A stretch of 64,000 nucleotides of DNA, taken from Mucilaginibacter gossypiicola (lineage in GTDB: Bacteria > Bacteroidota > Bacteroidia > Sphingobacteriales > Sphingobacteriaceae). A program made the position numbers and the translations under genes. The notes beneath the pieces are model-generated. The model saw nothing but the letters and a program-made list of their open reading frames with translations, was not told the origin of the DNA and did not search any database. The stretch spans positions 372,001 through 436,000 of the forward strand of contig NZ_FOCL01000002.1 in NCBI RefSeq assembly GCF_900110105.1, given 5' to 3'. Shown here in pieces: positions 23,116-32,338 of this stretch (positions within the stretch are counted from its first letter, which is position 1; each line of letters opens with the position of its first letter).

Positions 23116-24603
23116 TTACATTTTCATTTTCATCATCCTCGGGTACAGGCGCAGGAATACTTCGCCTCCCACTGGGTTCTTTCCATAAAGAGAATTTAGC
23201 TTACTGTCGGCGGCATAATAGGTAAGCTGACCGCCCGCGGCCAAATTTAACGGCCCCACCCTGAACAGATCGTAATTTAAACCGAGGGTTATCGCATTAA
23301 TGGGAAAGATGGTATCATCGCCGTAGACAACGGGGTTCAGCACCAGTTCCTCAGTGGTTTTCTGCACAAATTCATAGCGGCCATAGATCGCCAGCTTTTT
23401 CAGGCGAACATCCGCTTCCAATAAAGCGGAATTATCCCCTTGCTGGTCGCGCACCTTATTCAGTCCCCACAGCGCCGTGGCATTTATAGTATTTTCGTCC
23501 CCCAGGGGCAGGCTGTAAGTAGCCGAGGCAGTGGTGCGGTAAATATTTTCACCGGGGTGAAGTTCTTCCGGACTTTTAATGAAGCCATGGGAAACCTGCA
23601 AAGCCCAGTTCGCCGAAGGGTTATAATCTAAACGGCCGCTCCAGGAATCAAATCTGGGCTTGTCAAAATCATAGCGATTCTCATCAGGCTCCCTGCCGGT
23701 AAAGGAAGAGGCTTCGATCTTAAAGTCATCAAAGCGAAATCCGACGGTAGCGACCCCGAAAGTGATGTGGGTCGCATCGGACCAGTGATGGCTGATAGGA
23801 GCATCGGGGTTGGACATAGCCGAAGGGCGGTGCATAAAAGCGACCGGGCCTAAGGCGGGCTCACCCGGGTAACCCACATAAATACTCAGGTCGGTGTTTT
23901 TTGAGAAAGCATAAGCGTAGCTTGCAGAAAGCTCCGAAAAAAGGTCATGCGGGTGCTGATGATCAACCAGGGGCTGGCCTTTCCAGCTTTCCCCGGACTG
24001 GAACAGCAATGGGTAACCGCCCCCGCCTTCGGTCAAACGGTCAAGCGACATCATGACGTTGAAATGTAGCAGCCCGTTTTCCCCGATTTTTCGCTGGGCC
24101 ATGCCCATAAACCAATTGGGAGCATCGAATTTGTCGTCTCCCCGGCTGCCTTTATTTCCCAGATCCTGTTTGGTGTAGCGCAGCGAGATGTTTCCGTGGA
24201 GCATATAGTTCCATTTTCCGCTGTTCAGCATGATACCATACATTGGTGAGGCGTCCGGCAGCCAGCTGGTGCCCGAACCGTCGCGCGTCATGGGCAGGTT
24301 AAGCGATTGAGAACTGGTCATCATTGGCATGGACATGCCTTTCATTTTCATACCAGACATATCCATACCTGCCATCGCCGTATCCTTCATGCTTTTCATC
24401 TTCGGTGACTTCATGGGCATGCCCGCATTCTTATTTTTTGGCTTCTTTGTGGTATCTGGCATTTTCATGCCATCATGCTTCATCGGCATGCTCATTTTTT
24501 TGTTTTTTTGAGACTTGGTAGTGTCGCTCATTTTCATGTCCTGGGCCGGTAATGTTGTATGTAGCCCCAACAGAATGATGGTGATTAGCAGTAAATTTTT
24601 CAT
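23116..24603 (-). CDS. outer-membrane beta-barrel protein with Met-rich N-terminus
   Basis: This 495-aa protein has a signal peptide (MKNLLLITIILLGLHTTLPA). A segment to about residue 105 is extraordinarily rich in Met, Lys and Asp (KMSDTTKSQKNKKMSMPM, MAGMDMSGMKMKGMSMPMM). A beta-strand-rich barrel follows with many alternating aromatic strands, and the C-terminus is RMMKMKM. A His-rich loop, DHQHPHDLF, resembles a metal site. The Met motifs are typical of Cu(I) or Ag(I) binding in the periplasm. It follows the HMA-AraC regulator by 11 bp, so the two are probably one operon. The transported substrate, if any, is unknown. Confidence 0.75.
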   Translation of the reverse strand: MKNLLLITIILLGLHTTLPAQDMKMSDTTKSQKNKKMSMPMKHDGMKMPDTTKKPKNKNAGMPMKSPKMKSMKDTAMAGMDMSGMKMKGMSMPMMTSSQSLNLPMTRDGSGTSWLPDASPMYGIMLNSGKWNYMLHGNISLRYTKQDLGNKGSRGDDKFDAPNWFMGMAQRKIGENGLLHFNVMMSLDRLTEGGGGYPLLFQSGESWKGQPLVDHQHPHDLFSELSASYAYAFSKNTDLSIYVGYPGEPALGPVAFMHRPSAMSNPDAPISHHWSDATHITFGVATVGFRFDDFKIEASSFTGREPDENRYDFDKPRFDSWSGRLDYNPSANWALQVSHGFIKSPEELHPGENIYRTTASATYSLPLGDENTINATALWGLNKVRDQQGDNSALLEADVRLKKLAIYGRYEFVQKTTEELVLNPVVYGDDTIFPINAITLGLNYDLFRVGPLNLAAGGQLTYYAADSKLNSLYGKNPVGGEVFLRLYPRMMKMKM

Positions 24604-24614
24604 AGGATAATGTT

Positions 24615-25178
24615 TTAAATTTTATCAATGGGCTTACGTTGCCGCTGTTCAGAAATTTTGAACTGGCTCGGTGTCAGGCCCGTTATCGTTTTAAACTGCG
24701 CAGACAAGTGGGCGCTGCTGCTATAGCCCATCGTCCAGGCGATCTCGTTCAGGTTAAGCTCACCGTATTCCAGCAACTCTTTTACTTTTTCTATCTTTTG
24801 CTGTATGATGAACTTCTCGATAGTCGTATCTTCCGATTCAGAGAACATACGGCTGAGATAGGTGTAGTCCTTGTGTATCATGTCGGACAGATACTCCGAA
24901 AAACTAAGGTGTGTGTCAGCAAGGTCGCTATGATGTACTTTTTCTATGATCAGATCTTTAACACGCTGCACTATCCGCGCTTTTTCATTGTCGATCAGTT
25001 CAAATCCGAGCAGCTTTAGGGACGAAGAAATAGCGCTGAGTTGTACCGCATCCGGCTCAGGCTGGACCACGGCGCTGCCGAGCGTGATGGAAACTACCCG
25101 GAATCCCGAGTTTTCCAGTTGTTGCTTAACGACCATAATGCAGCGGTCGCAAACCATATTTTTGATATATAATGTCAT
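24615..25178 (-). CDS. AraC-family regulator with N-terminal HMA-like metal-binding domain
   Basis: This 187-aa regulator begins with a ferredoxin-like HMA segment (LYIKNMVCDRCIMVVKQQLE, Cys10 and Cys13) and ends with a two-HTH AraC domain. Its features include HLSFSEYLSDMIHKDYTYLS, KIEKVKELLEYGELNLNEIA and the signature WTMGYSSSAHLSAQFKTITG. The MxCxxC pattern is that of copper chaperones, so the likely design is direct Cu(I) sensing through a chaperone-like domain, or metal hand-over from CopZ. It is the only obvious transcription factor inside the copper part of the island and is thus the best candidate for binding the recurring 17-bp box. Both the sensing and the target are inferred. Confidence 0.85.
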   Translation of the reverse strand: MTLYIKNMVCDRCIMVVKQQLENSGFRVVSITLGSAVVQPEPDAVQLSAISSSLKLLGFELIDNEKARIVQRVKDLIIEKVHHSDLADTHLSFSEYLSDMIHKDYTYLSRMFSESEDTTIEKFIIQQKIEKVKELLEYGELNLNEIAWTMGYSSSAHLSAQFKTITGLTPSQFKISEQRQRKPIDKI

Positions 25179-25182
25179 GTTT

Positions 25183-25245
25183 GATTCAAGCTAAATGAAA
25201 TGGCAATAACTTTTAAGGCCGCGAAGATGCGGCTGTGCCTGAATC
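25183..25245 (-). terminator. nested hairpin at the end of the second Cys-rich paralogue
   Basis: GATTCAAGC (25183-25191) pairs with GCCTGAATC (25237-25245) with one mismatch. GCCGC/GCGGC (25218-25233) forms an inner hairpin around GAAGAT. The shape and sequence resemble the terminator at 21602-21658, so the gene and its terminator seem to have been duplicated together. Confidence 0.5.
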
Positions 25246-25717
25246 AGATCAGAAGGGAACGGTTGAAAATAAATAGTGGCTGTACAGTTGCACGCGGTGG
25301 CCCTGTCGTATTTAACCAGGAAACCTTAGCCAGGTAAACACCTGCTACGGGTTTGAGCGAGTAATACGGCAAAGGAAAAGTAGCGACCAGCGATGCGTTC
25401 AGTTGGAACGCTTCCGCCCCGGACGTATTTTCCTTGATTACATAATTATCGTGCTGGTTACAGCAACTGCAATTTTTTCCTTCACCACAGGAATTTTTAT
25501 GATCGTGTGTTTTACCTTCTTTAGGGTCCTTATCATGACCGGCGGGCGGCATCGCTTCGTGGTCATGATCGTCCTGGTCGCCGTCCTGATGGGCCACTGA
25601 TGCCTGCGCCGGACTTCCGAGCAGATATTCGGCGCTGCAATGTACCAGGCAAACGAACATACCTGTTGTCAACAACAGGTAAAACGAAGCCAGACATATT
25701 GCACCAAATTTCCTCAT
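25244..25717 (-). CDS. HYC_CC_PP-like exported Cys/His-rich protein
   Basis: This 157-aa protein starts with a signal peptide (SFYLLLTTGMFVCLVHC). A long His/Asp/Lys-rich insert follows (DGDQDDHDHEAMPPAGHDKD, KTHDHKNS), then a Cys cluster (CGEGKNCSCCNQHDNYVIKE), and the end WLNTTGPPRATVQPLFIFNR. It is paralogous to 21658-22077, with the extra His-rich insert as the main difference. His-Asp repeats and CxCC suggest binding of divalent and monovalent metals. It lies between CopZ and the HMA-AraC regulator. Its exact function is unknown. Confidence 0.65.
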   Translation of the reverse strand: MRKFGAICLASFYLLLTTGMFVCLVHCSAEYLLGSPAQASVAHQDGDQDDHDHEAMPPAGHDKDPKEGKTHDHKNSCGEGKNCSCCNQHDNYVIKENTSGAEAFQLNASLVATFPLPYYSLKPVAGVYLAKVSWLNTTGPPRATVQPLFIFNRSLLI

Positions 25718-25825
25718 TATTGTTACTACACAAAAATGTTACAATTGTTTAAAATTAGGATATTTTCCCGAAAACAGCCAAGCCTGCATGCAAGTACACA
25801 CAGGCTTAGCTGCAAAAGCCCTTGT

Positions 25826-26038
25826 TCAGACCGATTCTGCCTGGTAGCCTTTGGTTTGCAAGGCGCTGATCACCTCACCTGCGCTTAATTCCGGTGCGGC
25901 AGTTACTGTTAGTATTTTATCCGGGTCAGCTGTATCTACTTCCCATTTTTCCACGCTTTTCAGCGTATCTAAAACAGGTGTAACCGTTGCTATGCAGCCA
26001 CCGCATTTGATGGTGGTTTTGAATTTTAATGTTTGCAT
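25826..26038 (-). CDS. copZ: CopZ-like copper chaperone (HMA domain)
   Basis: This 70-aa protein is a single heavy-metal-associated domain: TTIKCGGCIATVTPVLD with the ligand pair Cys12/Cys15, followed by a beta-alpha-beta-beta-alpha-beta pattern ending in VISALQTKGYQAESV. There is no signal peptide, so it is cytosolic. It would carry Cu(I) to the HMA domain of the adjacent CopA, whose stop codon lies only 12 bp upstream, so the two are co-transcribed. The motif lacks the usual preceding Met (IKCGGC instead of MTCxxC). Confidence 0.9.
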   Translation of the reverse strand: MQTLKFKTTIKCGGCIATVTPVLDTLKSVEKWEVDTADPDKILTVTAAPELSAGEVISALQTKGYQAESV

Positions 26039-26050
26039 GGTTGATAATAT

Positions 26051-28291
26051 TTAAAAATTAATCTTTGAAAATTTAAGCCGAAGGCTGTTGCTCACCACCG
26101 ACACCGAACTTAAAGCCATCGCGGCTCCGGCGATCATCGGATTCAGTAAAAAGCCGTTGATCGGATAAAGCACACCGGCCGCGAGGGGTATCCCGATCAG
26201 GTTATAAATAAAAGCCCAGAACAGGTTTTGCCGGATAGTGCGGACGGTAAGCCTGGAAAGTTTCAGTGCTTTGGGTATTTGCAGCAGGTCAGATGAAACA
26301 AGCGTGATCTTGGCCACATCGATGGCAATATCCGAGCCGTGTCCCATGGCGATCGACAGGTTGGCCTGTGCCAGCGCCTGGCTGTCGTTGATGCCATCAC
26401 CGACCATGGCCACCGTCTTGCCCTGGGCTTGCAACAATTTGACAAAATTCGATTTATCGGCAGGCATAGCATTAGCAATGATGTGACTATCGCTGATCCC
26501 CGCCTGCCGGCCAATATGGATGGCCGTAGCTGCCTGGTCGCCTGTGAGCATATAGACTCCGATACCACCGTTCTTTAACTCCGCGATAGCTTTTGCGGAG
26601 TTTGTTTTTACACGGTCCTGCAATGCGACAATCGCCATCACTGTGGCATGCGAGGCAAAGTAGATCACCGTTTTGCCGGTTTGAGAAAGCACAGCTGCGG
26701 CCGTCTGCAGTTCCTCTGGCACGGCCGTTTTACAAGATTCCACCAATTTCAGATTACCCGCATAATAGGGCTGACCATTGAACAGGCCTTCCACACCCTG
26801 ACCGGTTAGGCTATGAAAATAAGCAGATGGGAGGCTATTGACCTGCTGCGCTTTCAGATGCTTTACTACCGCCATGGCCAGGGGATGTTCAGATTGCTGT
26901 TCCAGCGACAGCAATACCGCTGCGAGCTTATCTTTTTCGTTAACCGCCTGAGCTGACCATAAAATATCCGTTACAACCGGCTTACCTTCCGTGATGGTCC
27001 CGGTCTTGTCAAAGATGACCGCATCGACTTTGTAACCCAGTTCCAGCGCTTCGGCATCTTTGATGAGAATGCCGTTCTCGGCACCTTTACCAATGCCTAC
27101 CATGACAGCGGTCGGTGTGGCCAGGCCCAAAGCGCAGGGACAGGCGATCACCAGCACGGTTACCATCGCCAAAAGGCCTTGCGTCAGTGCCTGAGCACCT
27201 CCCAAAAGAAGCCAGGCCATCAAGGTCATCAATGCGATCACTATGACGACTGGCACAAAGATCCCGGCAATCTTGTCGACCAGCTTTTGAACCGGTGCCT
27301 TAGAACCCTGGGCATCCTGTACCAAATTAATGATCTGGCCCAGCAGGGTTTCACTGCCTATCTTTTCAGCAGTAAATTGAAAGCTTCCTTTTTGATTGAT
27401 CGTCCCGGCGAACACCGGGTCGCCCTTGCTTTTTTCTACCGGTATAGGCTCGCCGCTGATCATGCTCTCATCAACAAAGGAAGTCCCTTGTTCTACCCGG
27501 CCATCCACAGCGATCTTTTCACCAGGCCTTACCAGGAGCAAGTCACCGATCTTCACTTCTTCCACCAGGGTAACTTTTTCGCCTCCGGCTGTGATCAATG
27601 ATACAGTCTTCGGCTGAAGCCCGATGAGTTTTTTAATAGCAGCGGACGTGTTTGATTTTGCGCGTTCCTCCAGCATTTTGCCCAGCATGATAAATAGGAT
27701 CACTACCGATGCCGCTTCATAATAAACGTGTGGATGCATCCCCCGGCTGTGCCAAAATTCAGGATAAACCGTATTAAATAAGCTGAACAGAAATGCGATT
27801 CCTGTACTCATGGCAATCAGCGTGTCCATGTTGGCGCGGCCATGCCGCGCTTGCTTCCATGCGCCGGTAAAAAAGTTTCGGCCTGCGATAAACAGGACGG
27901 GGGCAGTCAATGCCAGCATCAAATAGTTGGCATAGGCTTTATCCATGAAAAACATGCCCACAATGACCACAGGCAAGGTGAGCAGGCCCGCCCAAATGAT
28001 ATTGCGTTTAAGTTGCTGATAATGTTTTTGCTGTACCTGCTCCTGTTTCTCTTTGCCGTTTTGCGTGTCTAAAATAAGGTCATAGCCCACCGATCGTACA
28101 GCCTGACGCAGACCCTCAGGTTGCACAACCTCTGGGTGAAAAGCGACCTTTACCGATTGCGTAGCATAGTTTACCTCGGCTTTTTCCACGCCGTTTTGCG
28201 CACCGATCATCGATTCAACGCTCGCTGCACAACCGGCACAGGTCATCCCGGTTACCGGGAAAGTAAATGTTTCTGTGGATAGTGCTGTCAT
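26051..28291 (-). CDS. copA: copper-exporting P1B-type ATPase CopA
   Basis: This 746-aa Cu(I)/Ag(I) exporter has one N-terminal HMA domain (GMTCAGC, Cys18/Cys21). It has eight TM helices, an actuator motif ISGEP near 279, the metal-transport motif CPC (384-386), the phosphorylation motif DKTGT (428-432), the SEHPLA loop and [15 protein letters not shown]. The single HMA domain and CPC mark the P1B-1 class. It is the first gene of the copA-copZ unit. Upstream are a -7 element TAACTTTG (28310-28317) and the copper-island box (28358-28374) inside an 8-bp inverted repeat. With copB at 12424 the island has two copper ATPases of different classes. Confidence 0.96.
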   Translation of the reverse strand: MTALSTETFTFPVTGMTCAGCAASVESMIGAQNGVEKAEVNYATQSVKVAFHPEVVQPEGLRQAVRSVGYDLILDTQNGKEKQEQVQQKHYQQLKRNIIWAGLLTLPVVIVGMFFMDKAYANYLMLALTAPVLFIAGRNFFTGAWKQARHGRANMDTLIAMSTGIAFLFSLFNTVYPEFWHSRGMHPHVYYEAASVVILFIMLGKMLEERAKSNTSAAIKKLIGLQPKTVSLITAGGEKVTLVEEVKIGDLLLVRPGEKIAVDGRVEQGTSFVDESMISGEPIPVEKSKGDPVFAGTINQKGSFQFTAEKIGSETLLGQIINLVQDAQGSKAPVQKLVDKIAGIFVPVVIVIALMTLMAWLLLGGAQALTQGLLAMVTVLVIACPCALGLATPTAVMVGIGKGAENGILIKDAEALELGYKVDAVIFDKTGTITEGKPVVTDILWSAQAVNEKDKLAAVLLSLEQQSEHPLAMAVVKHLKAQQVNSLPSAYFHSLTGQGVEGLFNGQPYYAGNLKLVESCKTAVPEELQTAAAVLSQTGKTVIYFASHATVMAIVALQDRVKTNSAKAIAELKNGGIGVYMLTGDQAATAIHIGRQAGISDSHIIANAMPADKSNFVKLLQAQGKTVAMVGDGINDSQALAQANLSIAMGHGSDIAIDVAKITLVSSDLLQIPKALKLSRLTVRTIRQNLFWAFIYNLIGIPLAAGVLYPINGFLLNPMIAGAAMALSSVSVVSNSLRLKFSKINF

Positions 28292-28309
28292 AATATTGAA
28301 TTAACAGCA

Positions 28310-28317
28310 CAAAGTTA
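28310..28317 (-). promoter_or_regulatory. -7 promoter element of copA
   Basis: CAAAGTTA on the plus strand, TAACTTTG on the transcribed sense, is a perfect TAnnTTTG match 19 bp upstream of the copA start. Confidence 0.55.
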
Positions 28318-28341
28318 CGCCCGTTGCAGGCCGGGGATTTT

Positions 28342-28374
28342 ACAGGATTCGGGAAAAGATTTATATAATCCTGT
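28342..28374 (-). promoter_or_regulatory. shared copper-island box, copy 3, within an inverted repeat
   Basis: GATTTATATAATCCTGT (28358-28374) matches the boxes at 10431 and 19397 in 15 of 17 positions. In addition ACAGGATT (28342-28349) and AATCCTGT (28367-28374) are perfect inverted arms 17 bp apart, as if two regulator half-sites face each other. It lies 51-83 bp upstream of copA. Confidence 0.55.
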
Positions 28375-28383
28375 AATTCTGAC

Positions 28384-30024
28384 CTATATTGAATTGCGTA
28401 GCGCGATGAGGGTAAACGAGTTGTTTTTAAAAACTACGCTGCTGCTGATAGAAGCAGGGCTTTTATAATTTTTGTAATGTTCATTGGTCAGTAGTACGTA
28501 ATCCACATGATAAGCTGCAAATAAATTTTCAGCAGATTTAGGCTGAGCTGTGGTCAGGTACGAAAGCATCGCGTTTCGGTCATCCTCGCGTTTTTCGAAG
28601 CTGATGTACGGGTTGGAAAAGTAGATTTCAATGGAAACCATTTTGACGCCGGTCGCCATGACAGGAAAAAGTGACTGATCATGCCCGCACAACATTACTT
28701 TATCCAGCGGGATGTTCTTGCTGATGTAATTATACACCGCTATTTTGTCTGTTTGCCTCTCTTTTACAAGGGCTTGCTGTCGCGGCTCGACAAAATCCTT
28801 CCGGGTACTATAGACGGGATAATAAGCCAGTGCGAACAACAAAATACCGGCCACTATTAAATTATCAGGAAAACTGAGCGGAGCTTTAATACCTGTCCTT
28901 TTGCTAATATGACCTGATAGCCATTTAATAGCAGCGCTGAACAGGGCGATAAAGCCAAAACCGAAAAAGACCGACTGCGCTGCCTTAAAGTAAAAGAAGT
29001 AATGAAAGGCCGGAATAGTGTCAGGAAGGGCAATGTGAAGGATCCGGTTCGCCGCAGGCAACACTGCTTCATAGCAATACATCAGCAGTGTGATGCAGAA
29101 CCAGCTGAATATAATTTTCCGGATGATCGGATTTTTATAATTCCGGTAAAACCAAACGAAACCAATAAGGGCTATTATTAAGGGAAAAGTGACGTTCAGT
29201 TTCAGGAGTTCCAAAGTATCCTTTCTCGCAAATACACCCGGTGCGCATTGCAGGATGGTCCGGTTGACAAAGTGTAGGTGATATTTAACCAGTACAAAAT
29301 AAAGGAAAGGGAAACTAAAAATGACGAAGGGAACCACGGTGAAAAAACCCTGAAGAAAATAAGTTTTGATAGCGGTAACCTTTCTTTCTTTGACGGCTAT
29401 TAGGATTTTTTGTCCCTGTAACCACATCAATATCAAGATAACGATAATCGTCGGTGCCGAATGCCCCAGGAAGCTGACGCCAAGGAAGATTCCCAAGAGG
29501 ATGAACCAAGTCATCTTCTGCGTAGAAAATGCTTTATAGCAAAGAAAAATATTCAGGTAAAAGATAAACTGTACATAACTGTCCGCCAAGGGCCACGGTG
29601 AATAGGTCGCCCCTCCCCAACCAGGCAGATCCCCGGTCGCTAAAAAAAGAAATGATGCCAATGCAGCTAAGGCGATCTTGTAATCGAACAGCTTGACCAT
29701 CATGAAAAAAAAGAATACCGGGCCGAGCAGATTCAGGAAAGCACCGGCCCTTGCCACTACGATATTCACCGGCAGACCGGTAATATAAACGATTGCAGTT
29801 TCAGAAAGGTATAACAAAGGATTATACCACATGTATTGTCCTGCAATATTGGGGTCGGAACCAAAACGCCCGTCGAGTGTATTGCTGATGTAGCCAATAT
29901 CACGGTCAAAATCCGGCTCGAATGCCCAATGCAGGTCGTGAATAGTTTTATAACATTGTATAAAAGCGATCGTCAGCAGGATGATACCGGCAAAAATATA
30001 TTTAGCATTTTCCTTCAACTGCAT
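28384..30024 (-). CDS. polytopic membrane protein, GT-C glycosyltransferase-like
   Basis: This 546-aa protein has about eleven predicted TM helices followed by a soluble C-terminal domain (from about 420). Early in the first periplasmic loop is FEPDFDRDIGYISN, an acidic D-x-D-like motif as found in GT-C membrane glycosyltransferases of the GT39/GT83 kind. The C-terminal part (DKIAVYNYISKNIPLDKVML, HVDYVLLTNEHY) also fits that type, where a small periplasmic domain follows the last helix. The substrate is unknown. It has no Cys, Met or His enrichment and is probably not a metal protein, though it stays in the same orientation as the island genes. Confidence 0.6.
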   Translation of the reverse strand: MQLKENAKYIFAGIILLTIAFIQCYKTIHDLHWAFEPDFDRDIGYISNTLDGRFGSDPNIAGQYMWYNPLLYLSETAIVYITGLPVNIVVARAGAFLNLLGPVFFFFMMVKLFDYKIALAALASFLFLATGDLPGWGGATYSPWPLADSYVQFIFYLNIFLCYKAFSTQKMTWFILLGIFLGVSFLGHSAPTIIVILILMWLQGQKILIAVKERKVTAIKTYFLQGFFTVVPFVIFSFPFLYFVLVKYHLHFVNRTILQCAPGVFARKDTLELLKLNVTFPLIIALIGFVWFYRNYKNPIIRKIIFSWFCITLLMYCYEAVLPAANRILHIALPDTIPAFHYFFYFKAAQSVFFGFGFIALFSAAIKWLSGHISKRTGIKAPLSFPDNLIVAGILLFALAYYPVYSTRKDFVEPRQQALVKERQTDKIAVYNYISKNIPLDKVMLCGHDQSLFPVMATGVKMVSIEIYFSNPYISFEKREDDRNAMLSYLTTAQPKSAENLFAAYHVDYVLLTNEHYKNYKSPASISSSVVFKNNSFTLIALRNSI

Positions 30025-30119
30025 AGCGGAATCAATTTAGACGCTGTTTAACGCAATTGAACTTAGATAGTTACATGTTTTATCTAAATCTGGTCAGTGC
30101 AAATTTGCAGGCCCCGGTT

Positions 30120-31172
30120 TTAGATGCTTTTAAACTTAATGCTGTTATCCTGCTCCCAGGCGCAAACTACTTTTCCGTTGGTCAGAATGGCAGACCTCAA
30201 GAAAGTGCCGTTTCCGACCAGCTGGGTGATTTTGTTTTTCAGGGAAAATACTTTTAGCGTATCATTTTCCTGATAAGTTATCACACTTGTTGCCCCGCTG
30301 CCCGCCATAGCGCAGTTTCTGCCATTGCTCACAAAAACTTCCGGCTGACCCGGCTGACAGTAATAAATCATGCCTTTGCGCTGCCATGTCGTTTGGATAG
30401 TATTTGAAGCATTTATAAATAGCCCGCCACCATCCATCGGGCAACCATTCAGCTTCCAGGTATCAAGGCCCAGCTTCTCTGCTCCGGCGAACGTCTTTCC
30501 CTGGTTTGACGAACGGGTAACGTAGAGATCGCGCGAGCCATTCAGCCAGTTCCGGAACATGATAGCTACAACGGGGCCCTGTACTGCAATAGTCGGTCTG
30601 CAACATTCACAAACATGCTGGTCGGGAGATTGGTATGCCAGCACATTTTTCGACCAATTCTTTTGTGCCGCTTTTAGCGATGAAAAATAGATCTGGTTAT
30701 GCTTACCGGTTCTTGTATCCAGCCACACCGCGTAAAAATTATCGCTTTTGTCGGCCGCTATGCTCATCAGGCCTTCCGGCGCAGATTCTTTTAAATCATT
30801 AACAACACCCATCGCCTGCCATCTGTCAGTCGTGTGATCGAGTTTGAACCAGTGTATATCACCGGCTTTATCCATCGCAGTAATGACAGAATACCGGGCG
30901 GAACTCGTCAGTTGAGGCCCGCGGGACATGCCCAAATGCATTCCAGGCACTTTCGCCACTAAAACCGGCTTGGAAAAAGTGCGCCCATGGTCTTTTGAAG
31001 TCGCGCAGAATACCTGATCATCCGATCCAAACACGATCCGGACGGTGCCTGCATTGTCTACGCTGACCTGAGGTTGCTGACCTTTCCCGAGACTGTTGCT
31101 GTTGATCACGGCATGAGATGACAAAGACAGCGATATTACTAACAGCGTCAATCCAGCTAAAAGCTTTTTCAT
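30120..31172 (-). CDS. exported BNR-repeat (sialidase-fold) protein with CECC motif
   Basis: This 350-aa exported protein has a signal peptide (MKKLLAGLTLLVISLSLSSH) and a six-bladed propeller with Asp-box repeats (SKDHGRTFSKP near 70, SSNQGKTFAGA near 230). The catalytic Arg triad of true sialidases is not evident. An unusual CECCRPTIAVQ loop at about 195 plus further Cys (NGCPMDG, IYYCQPG, NCAMAG) suggests disulfides or a metal site. I chose the ATG at 31172; the frame is open to 31217. Sialidase activity is doubtful; an accessory periplasmic role in the metal island is possible. Confidence 0.65.
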   Translation of the reverse strand: MKKLLAGLTLLVISLSLSSHAVINSNSLGKGQQPQVSVDNAGTVRIVFGSDDQVFCATSKDHGRTFSKPVLVAKVPGMHLGMSRGPQLTSSARYSVITAMDKAGDIHWFKLDHTTDRWQAMGVVNDLKESAPEGLMSIAADKSDNFYAVWLDTRTGKHNQIYFSSLKAAQKNWSKNVLAYQSPDQHVCECCRPTIAVQGPVVAIMFRNWLNGSRDLYVTRSSNQGKTFAGAEKLGLDTWKLNGCPMDGGGLFINASNTIQTTWQRKGMIYYCQPGQPEVFVSNGRNCAMAGSGATSVITYQENDTLKVFSLKNKITQLVGNGTFLRSAILTNGKVVCAWEQDNSIKFKSI

Positions 31173-31518
31173 AAAATTTAAGGTTAACATTGGCAAATTG
31201 ACCAATAGCAAGAACATATGGTTCTAAAGAACGAAGATACTAACTTCGTTTCATTTCAAATCACGTTAACAATACAGCCAAGGTCCGCAGTCCAGCGAGA
31301 ATATAAATGAAGATCATATAATTCGATCCGATGGGCTGAGGGTATATCTTTCATCCGTTTTTTGTATATTGATTCGACGATTTGCAGGGACAGACTCGCT
31401 AATAACTCGATTTTTCACTTTATGAGACGGTCTGATGATAGCCAGCTTTCCCGGTGGTTATTACGATACGGGCATTAATACGCCTTACGTAGCCTTTAAC
31501 CCTTAAAAGATCAAAAAT

Positions 31519-31680
31519 ATGAAGAACATAAAGTTAAGCATGTTGGCAATCGCATTTGCGCAACTTCCATAATGGGAGATGGTCATGCATCTGTTTAAAA
31601 AGTGAAGGCTAACAGGCAACTTGCACAAGCTGCCCCAAAGAAAAGAAATATGCTAAAACAACCTGCGCATATTAGACTAT
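31519..31680 (+). pseudogene. decayed gene for a small exported peptide
   Basis: The 504-base gap 31173-31676 has one gene-like remnant. At 31519 an ATG opens a signal-peptide-like start (MKNIKLSMLAIAFA) that stops after 17 codons. A one-base shift continues as ATSIMGDGHASV, then a TAA, and the same frame goes on as KVKANRQLAQAAPKKRNMLK to a stop at 31678-31680. This reads as a small secreted-protein gene broken by one frameshift and one nonsense codon. I cannot identify the parent family. Confidence 0.4.
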
Positions 31681-32051
31681 AATTTAACTGCATTTCGGTA
31701 CAGCAAACGTTTAACCGTTTCGGCCAGTACCTCCAAATCAAAAGGTTTGAGGATCACTTCATCGCAACCGAAATCACTCAGGTCGGAACCTGGTTGGATG
31801 TAAGCCGAAAAAATAATAACAGGAATATGTTTTAGAGCGGTGCAGGTTTTCATTTGCTGGCATAGTTCGCCGCCGTTGCCATCGCCCAAACGATAGTCAA
31901 GTATAACAAGATCCGGTAGATATTCCTCGGCTATTGCAATTAAACCGTAACCGCTCATCTCAGCCTTAACCTCAAAGCCTTCATAAGCCAGCACTTCTTC
32001 AACGATCTGGACGATATCCAAATTGTCATCGACTAACAAGATCTTTTTCAT
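31677..32051 (-). CDS. single-domain response regulator (CheY-like receiver)
   Basis: This 124-aa protein is a bare receiver domain. It has the acidic pair in LLVDDNLDI, the phospho-acceptor Asp in DLVILDYRLGDGNGG (about residue 52), the conserved Ser in VIIFSAY and the Lys in VILKPFD. There is no output domain, so it must act by protein contact, for example in a phosphorelay with a histidine kinase. No kinase gene is present nearby, making it an orphan. It is divergent from the FecR gene and shares a 287-base intergenic region with it. Confidence 0.9.
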   Translation of the reverse strand: MKKILLVDDNLDIVQIVEEVLAYEGFEVKAEMSGYGLIAIAEEYLPDLVILDYRLGDGNGGELCQQMKTCTALKHIPVIIFSAYIQPGSDLSDFGCDEVILKPFDLEVLAETVKRLLYRNAVKL

Positions 32052-32338
32052 AAAACGCTTTCAGTATGGCGGTAAGCCGAAAAAGCTGAAAGCGATGAAT
32101 CGTCGTCAGGATGATCAAACCATACCCATGCAAGTTCAGGATAACTTTTTGGAATTCCTAATACTTGCAATACTGAAGTCTTAGCCTTTGTTTATCGTTC
32201 AGGGAATTGCGGAGTCCCACTAAAGAGAGAAAACAGTTTCATTAAAAGAGATTATTTACACTTATTTTCAAAAAATCTTCACTCTCCGTTCCTCAATTAC
32301 ACGTGATTGCCGCCATGGTTATAAAAGGGAAACCTACC

